Part shown: positions 1 through 5,481 of the stretch, in pieces
Layout: every line of letters begins with the position of its first letter
Position numbering within the stretch: the first letter of the stretch is position 1
Assembly (NCBI GenBank): GCA_964613055.1
Contig: CAZTGD010000049.1
Coordinates: 1 to 9,850 of the forward strand
Direction of reading: 5' to 3'
Source: JAXGMQ01 sp964613055
GTDB taxonomy: Bacteria; Caldisericota; Caldisericia; JAAYUI01
DNA length: 9,850 nucleotides
The notes under the pieces: generated by a model
Told to the model about the DNA's origin: nothing
Database searches by the model: none
Seen by the model: only the letters and a program-made list of their open reading frames with translations
Made by a program: the position numbers and the translations under genes

Positions 1-1
1 A

Positions 2-124
2 GTACCCACCATCATCAATGACAGGACAATGGTTCCAATGAGATTCCTCGCTGAATCACTGGGCTGTGAGGTAGAGTGGGTACCAGACACCAAGGATGTA
101 ATAATAACCTACGAATCAGAATAA
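2..124 (+). CDS. C-terminal fragment of a stalk-domain (copper amine oxidase N-like) protein
   Basis: The open frame enters from the left edge and gives 40 residues before TAA. Its central part (RTMVPMRFLAESLG, then CEVEW and a final beta strand) is the second half of the copper-amine-oxidase N-terminal-like 'stalk' domain. That module is normally found at the end of secreted or surface proteins, where it is thought to mediate attachment or assembly rather than catalysis. The same pattern closes the large protein at 1386-4418 and the fragment at the right edge. The rest of the protein lies outside the window, so its main function is unknown. It converges on the YihY-family gene with a 53-nt gap. 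Confidence 0.8.
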   Translation, partial: VPTIINDRTMVPMRFLAESLGCEVEWVPDTKDVIITYESE

Positions 125-157
125 CCTGAATTATTATAACTTGGAATTCACAGATAG

Positions 158-184
158 AAATAGGGATACAAGTAATCCTATTTT
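158..184. terminator. Weak hairpin between convergent genes
   Basis: AAATAGG (158-164) pairs with CCTATTT (177-183). Two more inner A-T pairs form after a one-base bulge, with a loop of about 7 nt. The flanks are only modestly T-rich on each strand. The hairpin overlaps the stop codon of the leftward YihY-family gene (178-180). It could act as a weak bidirectional terminator for the two converging genes, but the low GC and short T runs make this tentative. Confidence 0.3.
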
Positions 185-1197
185 CTGGTTTCATACTCCT
201 GCTTGTTATCGCCCTTTATGATAGCTTTCCCATTCATTTTTGTTTTGTATTTCTCGATTCTCTCGGTAATCTGTTTCTGCGCACTTGGTGAAAGAGAGTC
301 AGTTATCCTGTGGATGAGTGTTGTGAAAGAAGGAGCAGATTTCCCAAATGCTCTCAGCCTCAGTATCTTTGAAATCTCTGCTCCGAAAATGATGATGACA
401 ACAGAAAGATACAACCACATAACCGCGCCTATTATTGTACCCAAAGCCCCATAGATAAACTCAAGCGTGGAGAAATGGACCAAATATATATTGAAAAAAT
501 ACCGAAGTATGTTCCAGAGAATCGCGGATGCAAATGCTCCGTAAAGGACATCCCTGAAACGTTTGTTGGTATTTGGTAGTACGTAGTAGATGATCACACA
601 CAGTACACCAAAAACAAACCATGAAAATACATTCTGAAGTATCCAAGCCAGTGCTGGAATACTATCGATGATGCTTTTAATCACTGGAATATCTGTAATC
701 GCCGCATAACCCATAACCGGAGACGCCAGTAATCCTATCATCAACATCAGATTGATAATCATAGAGAAGATGATACCGATGGCATATGATCTGAGGAGTC
801 CTCTGCTTTTGGCTTTGAATACACGATTCATCGCATACTCCATACTTCTGAACATCCCTCCAGAAACAAAAAGGAGCATCAACGAACCCCAGACGGTTAT
901 AGACGTTGAATTCTTAATTATTGGTTCAGTTATCCTTGTGAATGATTCTATTGTTTTTGGATTTGCAACGAAAATCTTCAATATTTCGGTTAACTGCTGA
1001 GCATAGTGCTGTTGACTCAACATCATACCAATAAGAGACAGTGCAAAAAGAATAACCGGTACAACTGCAAGAATCAGGTAGAACGTAACAGAAGAGGCGA
1101 GTACAAATCCAGAATCTTCAGCAAAAGAAAGGGCGGCTTCCAATGACACCCTTATTGGTCGAAGAAACAAACGAAGTATTTTTGAACTTGACGTCAT
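178..1197 (-). CDS. YihY/BrkB-family inner membrane protein
   Basis: This 339-residue integral membrane protein belongs to the YihY/BrkB family, long mislabelled 'ribonuclease BN'. Its molecular role is not settled; proposals include transport and stress tolerance. Hydrophobic segments lie near residues 36-58, 100-118, 137-160, 188-207, 220-238 and 247-275, the family's usual six. Family landmarks are the SSVTFYLILAVVP start of helix 1, the YAMNRVF motif after helix 2 and the YGALGTIIG...WLYLS...FGAE signature at 249-274. A basic cytoplasmic tail of about 65 residues follows. The ATG start fits family N-termini, but no Shine-Dalgarno precedes it. TTG at codon 19, preceded by AAGG, is a weaker alternative. 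The start lies 22 nt after the CCA end of tRNA-Val on the same strand, with no terminator between, so the two are probably one transcript. Confidence 0.85.
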   Translation of the reverse strand: MTSSSKILRLFLRPIRVSLEAALSFAEDSGFVLASSVTFYLILAVVPVILFALSLIGMMLSQQHYAQQLTEILKIFVANPKTIESFTRITEPIIKNSTSITVWGSLMLLFVSGGMFRSMEYAMNRVFKAKSRGLLRSYAIGIIFSMIINLMLMIGLLASPVMGYAAITDIPVIKSIIDSIPALAWILQNVFSWFVFGVLCVIIYYVLPNTNKRFRDVLYGAFASAILWNILRYFFNIYLVHFSTLEFIYGALGTIIGAVMWLYLSVVIIIFGAEISKILRLRAFGKSAPSFTTLIHRITDSLSPSAQKQITERIEKYKTKMNGKAIIKGDNKQEYETRK

Positions 1198-1219
1198 ATC
1201 AACTGAGATCGAGAATGCA

Positions 1220-1294
1220 TGGTGGGCGGTAGTGGAATTGAACCACTGACCTCTACCGTGTCAAGGTAGCGTTCTACCTCTGAACTAACCGCCC
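1220..1294 (-). tRNA. tRNA-Val (anticodon GAC), CCA encoded
   Basis: A complete cloverleaf can be drawn on the minus strand. The acceptor stem is GGGCGGT/ACCGCCC (1288-1294 with 1224-1230). The D arm is GTTC/GAAC with an AGAGGTA loop. The anticodon stem is CTACC/GGTAG with loop TTGACAC, giving anticodon GAC (1260-1262), which reads GUC (valine). A 5-nt variable loop follows, then the T arm AGTGG/CCACT with loop TTCAATT. The discriminator is A at 1223 and CCA is encoded at 1220-1222. All four stems are fully paired, so this looks like a functional gene. Confidence 0.96.
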
Positions 1295-1305
1295 ATGGTT
1301 AAACA

Positions 1306-1333
1306 ATTATGCAAAACCGTTATACTATGTCAA
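1306..1333 (-). promoter_or_regulatory. Sigma70-type promoter of the tRNA-Val (and probably yihY-like) transcript
   Basis: On the minus strand, a perfect -35 box TTGACA (1328-1333) is followed after 16 nt by CATAAT (1306-1311), a five-of-six match to the -10 consensus. The -10 box ends 11 nt before the mature tRNA 5' end. Transcription would therefore start only a few bases upstream of the tRNA. This is the only good promoter seen for the downstream YihY-family gene. Confidence 0.7.
1321..1326 (+). promoter_or_regulatory. Candidate -10 box for the propeller/stalk gene
   Basis: TATACT (five of six to TATAAT) lies 60 nt upstream of the ATG at 1386. No good -35 is found at the right distance upstream, where the sequence is GTTAAA-like. 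It sits inside the -35/-10 spacer of the divergent tRNA promoter, so the two would compete if both are real. Weak call. Confidence 0.25.
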
Positions 1334-1353
1334 GGCATGAACCATTATGTCAA
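1326..1353. repeat. Direct repeat TATGTCAA, 20-bp period
   Basis: TATGTCAA occurs at 1326-1333 and again at 1346-1353, so the copies are 20 bp apart, close to two helical turns. Each copy contains the complement of a TTGACA -35 box. The copy nearer the tRNA forms its promoter; the distal copy has no convincing -10. The pair could be a tandem -35 or a site bound by a regulator on one face of the helix, or it could be chance. Confidence 0.35.
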
Positions 1354-1373
1354 CTTTTTTGTAATTGAGGAAA

Positions 1374-1379
1374 GAGGTA
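1374..1379 (+). promoter_or_regulatory. Shine-Dalgarno fixing the start of the propeller/stalk gene at 1386
   Basis: GAGG (1374-1377, within AAAGAGGT) is 8 nt upstream of ATG at 1386. The frame extends back to a TTG at 1365, but that start would place the ribosome site inside the gene and add a polar MRKEVVT ahead of the signal peptide. The ATG is preferred. Confidence 0.75.
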
Positions 1380-1385
1380 GTAACG

Positions 1386-4300
1386 ATGAATAAGAAGATT
1401 GTAATCATTCTCTGTATTATGATTCTGGCTTCATCCTCGATTCTTTACGCTGACCAGGAGAGGACACCAGATTGGACTCACATGCACGGTGATGCCTATC
1501 ACACCGGATACTCCAGTCATGAGATACCTCCGCCACTCGAGCTATTGTGGGAGAAGGATTTTGCACCATCACCATATGCAAATGTAGTAGCATGCTGGGA
1601 TGGGAACACACCAAAACTCTTTGTTGGTGATGTGGATGAAGATGGTTTTGGGGGTGCCAGTTTGTATTGCCTTGAGCCTTCTACGGGAAGAATCCTTTGG
1701 AAGCACTCCATCGGCAAGGGGGACATTCCAGCATCACCTGCCATCTATACAACAGCATTTGGTCAGAAAAGGGTGATAACGGTATCATCAGGTCGACTGA
1801 ATGATGGTTTAGGGGTTGTGTTACATTGCCTGACAACCGATGGTGATGTGGTATGGAAGAAGGACTTAAGCGGTTCATCGTGTCAGTCTTCACCCACCGT
1901 ACAGAACGGCTATATATATGTCGCAACAGCTATCCTTTCTCGTGATAACTCAGAGGGAGGTTATCTTTTCAAGCTAAACGCAGACAATGGGAATACTGTT
2001 TGGAGGAGTGAAAAACTACCGGACGCCCCTGTAGTTGCATCACCATCTGTGGTCGATGGCAGAGTATTTATTGCATGTTCACGTCTGGGTATTGGCAGTT
2101 TCGATGGAGCATGGCTTGGAGCTTATCTTCGAGGTGCAGTATATGTAGCAGTTGACGATGACACCGGCGATGTTGTTGACGAACTCGATTATGGTGACAT
2201 GCGCATGGACATACTGACTGTGTATCACAACGGTGAGATAATCATTTCAGGTAAAACCAGCCAAGTATATGTAAGAAGAGAGGAATGGCCACCCGGTTCT
2301 GGAGTTATCTGGGAGATATATGATGAGGAACCGATCAATCATATTGCACGTTTGGATCCTGAAACCCTTAAAACAAAGTGGCGTAAGTATCCTCGCGTGT
2401 ATGAGATGAGATCTGGTCTTGAAACAGAGATATACGCCCATTCTCCAGTTGTGTCTGGTGATTGGATATTGACCGGTTCTGATCAGGGAATGATATACGC
2501 CTATAACACCAAGAACCCTCTTAAAAACTGGAATTATCAACTGGCAGTCGGAAGCAATGGACCTCAAGGTGTGCGTGTGTGTATGGCGACCAGCGATAAC
2601 TACATCTACCTAAACACAGGAGACACACCACCGAACTGCAGTGCTTGCAACGCCAAATTCAAGATTATTGATATTGAAACAGGCAGTGAATTGTGGAGTT
2701 ACAATCTGAGTGCTCCCGGTCGTGGTGGAGTGACCATATTTGACCAATACGTATACACATTTGATAGGGAGAAACTCTACTGCTTTACACGTGGGCAGGA
2801 AGCAAAACTGATGGTCGATCCAACGGAGATCGATCTTGGAGAGATCCCTAAAGGTCAGACAGACCACACTCAATTCAAGGTGTGGAACGGTGGTGACGGA
2901 TTCATCGTGGGTACAGTTGACAACATAGTCCCGTATATGGAACTTTCTTCTGAACAGTTCATGCAAAAGAGCAATCCAAAGACCTTTATCTGCACCATTG
3001 ACACATCAAGGCTGACGATAGGTGAAACGTATAATATAAATGTGCTAGTGAAATGCAATACTACAGGAGAAGAAGAATTTGTAATAATAACATTTACTGT
3101 GACTGGACAACCCATTCTCCAGGTTGATCCAGGCGAAATAGATTTTGGCACGGTAGAGAAGGGCACATATTCCGAGTCAGAATGCTACATCGACAATATA
3201 GGTCAGGGTACCCTCAAAGGCACTGTCACCTCAGATGCTACTTGGTGTGTTATTGAGTATACTACATGGGAAGGCAATCACAAAAGGCTTATGGTTACTG
3301 CCGACACTACAATGCTCGATTATAACAGAGACTACAAGGCAAACATATTCTTTGAAAGCAATGGCGGCACTGACAAGGTAGTAGTTACAGTTCAAACCAA
3401 ACAGAAAGGACCAAAGCTTAGAGTATATCCAACTGAACAGATATTCACAGATGTGGACTGGGGCGATCAGTTGACTGGAACATTCGCAATTGACAACGCT
3501 GGTATTCTAACACTGGAAGGTGTATTGGAACCAAGCGCGGATTGGATTCATTTGGATAAAAGAACTTTCTCCATCGATGATGAACCAACAAATATAACTA
3601 TATCAATCGACACAAAGCTTCTTCCTGAGAACGAAACAACCAATGCTGAAATAATGGTTAAGAGCAATGCTGGAAACCGGATCGTATACATATCTGTACA
3701 GATCAAACCACGTCCACCGCTACTCAAGGTTGAACCTCCAACTTTATTCTTCAATCAGTGCCAACCCAATGAGTACTATGAAGAGGTGTTAACCGTAAGC
3801 AATATCGGTAGTGGGATACTGACCGGTGATATTACAGTAAGTACTGAAAGCACTTGGATGGATGTCGGTCAGGAAAGCTTCGATATCCACAGTGCCCCTT
3901 TGAAGATTAAGGTCCGCATAAGTACAAAGGGTATGCCTAAAGGAAGCTCACACACGAGTAGGATCACGATTGAAAGCAATGGTGGAACAGATGAAGTAGG
4001 TGTCGTTGTTGTGATTGCTGAACGGGTTAAACGAACCATTGAGCTGTGGATTGGTTCGAAGCAAGCAAAGGTAGATGGGCAACCACATGATCTTGACTGG
4101 CCACCGTATATTAATAATGGAACAACTATGGTCCCAGCAAGGTTTGTTGCTGAAGCATTCGGTTGCGTTGTTGACTTCTATCCCAAACATGTAGCTGTGG
4201 AAGAGATATACATAACAAGAGGTACCACCATTATCAACCTGTTTATTGGCAAAAACCGAGCACTGATAAACAACGATGAGGTTTACCTGGATATCCCACC

Positions 4301-4418
4301 AGAGATAAAAAACGGAAGGACATTTGTACCGATAAGGTTCATATCAGAGATGTTCGGTGCTGATGTCAAATGGGATTCTCAGAGTCAGAAGGTGACCATC
4401 AGTTACTATGAGGACTGA
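1386..4418 (+). CDS. Secreted PQQ-type beta-propeller protein with four Ig/BACON-like repeats and a C-terminal stalk domain
   Basis: The protein has 1010 residues from ATG 1386. Residues 1-22 or so form a Sec signal peptide (MNKK, then a hydrophobic core ending SILYA) with no lipobox. Residues 23-470 hold PQQ-like propeller blades of the BamB type, with strands such as LYCLEPSTGRILWK, LFKLNADNGNTVWR and KIIDIETGSELWSY. These are structural repeats, with no sign of a quinoprotein active site. Four Ig-like units follow at about 475-576, 577-676, 677-778 and 779-880. Each opens with a LxVxP...DFG-type strand, most have an NxGxGxLxG turn, units 2-4 carry a conserved Trp, and units end near ESNGGTD. 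Residues 881-1010 form a two-lobed stalk domain (TTMVPARFVAEAFG and RTFVPIRFISEMFG). The likely role is a cell-surface or envelope protein for binding or structure. The ligand is unknown and nothing suggests an enzyme. It appears monocistronic. Confidence 0.88.
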   Translation: MNKKIVIILCIMILASSSILYADQERTPDWTHMHGDAYHTGYSSHEIPPPLELLWEKDFAPSPYANVVACWDGNTPKLFVGDVDEDGFGGASLYCLEPSTGRILWKHSIGKGDIPASPAIYTTAFGQKRVITVSSGRLNDGLGVVLHCLTTDGDVVWKKDLSGSSCQSSPTVQNGYIYVATAILSRDNSEGGYLFKLNADNGNTVWRSEKLPDAPVVASPSVVDGRVFIACSRLGIGSFDGAWLGAYLRGAVYVAVDDDTGDVVDELDYGDMRMDILTVYHNGEIIISGKTSQVYVRREEWPPGSGVIWEIYDEEPINHIARLDPETLKTKWRKYPRVYEMRSGLETEIYAHSPVVSGDWILTGSDQGMIYAYNTKNPLKNWNYQLAVGSNGPQGVRVCMATSDNYIYLNTGDTPPNCSACNAKFKIIDIETGSELWSYNLSAPGRGGVTIFDQYVYTFDREKLYCFTRGQEAKLMVDPTEIDLGEIPKGQTDHTQFKVWNGGDGFIVGTVDNIVPYMELSSEQFMQKSNPKTFICTIDTSRLTIGETYNINVLVKCNTTGEEEFVIITFTVTGQPILQVDPGEIDFGTVEKGTYSESECYIDNIGQGTLKGTVTSDATWCVIEYTTWEGNHKRLMVTADTTMLDYNRDYKANIFFESNGGTDKVVVTVQTKQKGPKLRVYPTEQIFTDVDWGDQLTGTFAIDNAGILTLEGVLEPSADWIHLDKRTFSIDDEPTNITISIDTKLLPENETTNAEIMVKSNAGNRIVYISVQIKPRPPLLKVEPPTLFFNQCQPNEYYEEVLTVSNIGSGILTGDITVSTESTWMDVGQESFDIHSAPLKIKVRISTKGMPKGSSHTSRITIESNGGTDEVGVVVVIAERVKRTIELWIGSKQAKVDGQPHDLDWPPYINNGTTMVPARFVAEAFGCVVDFYPKHVAVEEIYITRGTTIINLFIGKNRALINNDEVYLDIPPEIKNGRTFVPIRFISEMFGADVKWDSQSQKVTISYYED

Positions 4419-4465
4419 CTGAATGGAGTGGTAATAACCAACCACTCCATTCAGTCGCTTTTCTT
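4417..4465 (+). terminator. Rho-independent terminator of the propeller/stalk gene
   Basis: GACTGAATGGAGTGGT (4417-4432) and ACCACTCCATTCAGTC (4441-4456) form a perfect 16-bp stem with an 8-nt loop, followed on the plus strand by GCTTTTCTT. The left arm overlaps the TGA stop codon at 4416-4418. On the minus strand the hairpin lies 25 nt beyond the regulator gene's stop, but no T run follows in that direction. It mainly serves the plus-strand gene. Confidence 0.85.
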
Positions 4466-4480
4466 ATGACATTGATATTC

Positions 4481-5347
4481 CTACTTGACAGGGATAAGAA
4501 TATCAACCTCAGAGTCTTCGCTTTGTCCCATCTTTCCTTTTTTAGTGAATCGATCGTCATACCACTGAAGGTTGTAACGACCTGAACACTCTAGATCTGA
4601 GTTAGGCAACCATTCATTATAGATATACTTAAATGTCCTTCCAATGGTGAAGATTGTTCCTTTATGTGTAAACACCGCATACTTTTGAGCAGGGATAATA
4701 GTAGTTTCCAACCCATCGGGGATATCCTGCAATTTATCAACAAGGCATGATACCATGAACCAGTAATTATCCTTGTGTTCATCAGATTCATCCCAACTGT
4801 ATTCAATACCAACATCAGGCTTTGCTGTGTGTTTGATTTTGTTGTAGAATGGATCCATCTTCATCCAAACTTCCGGGATATCCTTATCTGTCCCAAAGTG
4901 CTTTATTCCAACGAGTTTCAATTCTCCAATTTCTTTTATGGTCGGTTCCATAGTCAATTCTCCTTTTCCAATATGTTTTGGTATCTCCATCTTTGCCGGC
5001 AAAAGCTGTGGGATATTGGGTTTTTTCCTGCGGTAGTAAGCAGGAGTAACTTTGAATTCCTTCTTAAACGCTCTTGAAAATGATTCCTGACTCTCAAAAT
5101 GGTAATCCAGTGCGATATCAATAATCCTTCTGTTCGTTTTAGTAAGGTCAAAGGATACCTCTGACAATCTCCTTTTTCTAATATATTCAGCCAGCGTGTA
5201 GCCGACTGAGAATGAGAATATTCTATGGAAATAAAACAGAGAGAATCCCGCTATATCAGAAACAGTTCTCAATGAAAAATCTCTGTCAAGATTGTTCTCA
5301 ATAAAATCAAGCGCTTCTGCTATTCGAAGTGTTTTTTTCTTTTTCAT
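4481..5347 (-). CDS. AraC-family HTH regulator with C-terminal GyrI-like effector-binding domain
   Basis: The protein has 288 residues. Residues 8-107 form a two-helix-turn-helix AraC/XylS DNA-binding domain. The first HTH is about 24-46 (FSLRTVSDIAGFSLFYFHRIF) and the second about 73-97, followed by the family's F...TP..YR motif. Residues 133-288 form a GyrI/Rob-type small-molecule-binding domain, recognised by MEPTIKEIGELKLVGI at its start and YDDRF...SEVDILIPVK at its end, including the conserved acidic residues near the terminus. The likely role is a cytoplasmic transcription factor sensing a hydrophobic or cationic small molecule, as in Rob/BmrR-like proteins; the ligand is unknown. It is divergent from the operon starting at 5482, which is its most obvious target. 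Oddities: no Shine-Dalgarno at the ATG, a TATAAT box 7 nt upstream, and a strong internal ribosome site before Met133. Confidence 0.9.
   Translation of the reverse strand: MKKKKTLRIAEALDFIENNLDRDFSLRTVSDIAGFSLFYFHRIFSFSVGYTLAEYIRKRRLSEVSFDLTKTNRRIIDIALDYHFESQESFSRAFKKEFKVTPAYYRRKKPNIPQLLPAKMEIPKHIGKGELTMEPTIKEIGELKLVGIKHFGTDKDIPEVWMKMDPFYNKIKHTAKPDVGIEYSWDESDEHKDNYWFMVSCLVDKLQDIPDGLETTIIPAQKYAVFTHKGTIFTIGRTFKYIYNEWLPNSDLECSGRYNLQWYDDRFTKKGKMGQSEDSEVDILIPVK
4960..4967 (-). promoter_or_regulatory. Strong internal Shine-Dalgarno before Met133 of the AraC/GyrI-type gene
   Basis: On the minus strand, AAAAGGAG (4960-4967) lies 8 nt upstream of an in-frame ATG (4949-4951) that encodes Met133. This is the best-looking ribosome site in the window. 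It sits exactly where the GyrI-like domain begins (MEPTIKEIG). Initiation there would give a free 156-residue effector domain, about the size of stand-alone GyrI/SbmC proteins. The alternative product is inferred. Confidence 0.5.
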
Positions 5348-5354
5348 GGAGATA

Positions 5355-5360
5355 ATTATA
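5355..5360 (-). promoter_or_regulatory. -10 box placing the regulator transcript start at its ATG (leaderless)
   Basis: On the minus strand a perfect TATAAT is separated from the ATG (5345-5347) by only 7 nt, TATCTCC. Transcription normally begins about 7 nt after the -10 box, so the mRNA would begin at or next to the start codon. No purine-rich ribosome site is present to contradict this. No good -35 is found (CAAAAC at 17-nt spacing), so the promoter may be weak or activator-dependent. Confidence 0.45.
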
Positions 5361-5415
5361 TGTATGAATATACAACTGTTTTGATATTTTATGCTATAAT
5401 TGGAACATCCTTTAT

Positions 5416-5447
5416 CAGTTGACTGAAAACACAGTAGTCATATACTG
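5416..5447. promoter_or_regulatory. Candidate operator: two CAGT/ACTG inverted repeats over the operon promoter
   Basis: CAGTTGACTG (5416-5425, CAGT/ACTG with a 2-nt gap) covers the -35 box. CAGTA...TACTG (5432-5436 with 5443-5447, 6-nt gap) covers the -10 box. The related half-sites overlap both RNA polymerase contacts in the intergenic region next to a divergent AraC-type gene, so they could be operators. AraC proteins often prefer direct repeats, so this is tentative. Confidence 0.3.
5419..5446 (+). promoter_or_regulatory. Sigma70-type promoter of the pseudo-peptidase/S-component/methyltransferase operon
   Basis: TTGACT (5419-5424, five of six) and TATACT (5441-5446, five of six) are separated by 16 nt. 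A transcript would start near 5453, giving a leader of about 29 nt that includes GAGGTG (5470-5475), a ribosome site 6 nt before the ATG at 5482. A further TATAAT at 5395-5400 lacks a matching -35. Confidence 0.6.
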
Positions 5448-5481
5448 CCAATAGAGCCTAAGACTAAATGAGGTGTAGTTA

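Noticed and set aside
203..1000. Plus-strand frames opposite the YihY-family gene
   Set aside because: They are short and antisense to a well-recognised membrane protein; their hydrophobic look is a mirror effect of the coding strand.
1365..1385. Longer TTG start for the propeller/stalk protein
   Set aside because: The ATG at 1386 has a well-spaced GAGG site and begins a normal signal peptide; the extension has neither.
1450..2800. PQQ-dependent dehydrogenase
   Set aside because: The blades fit BamB-like structural repeats; the length and lack of an evident cofactor site argue against a quinoprotein enzyme.
2247..3166. Overlapping minus-strand frames of 98-118 codons inside the propeller/Ig gene
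   Set aside because: They are antisense shadows of a strongly supported gene, with no ribosome sites and no recognisable protein features.
4016..4415. Copper amine oxidase enzyme
   Set aside because: Only the N-terminal-like stalk module is present; the catalytic domain with topaquinone and copper ligands is absent.
4485..4490. TTGACA on the plus strand near 4485 as a promoter
   Set aside because: It lies in the end of the antisense regulator gene, with no -10 at a suitable distance and no plus-strand gene downstream.
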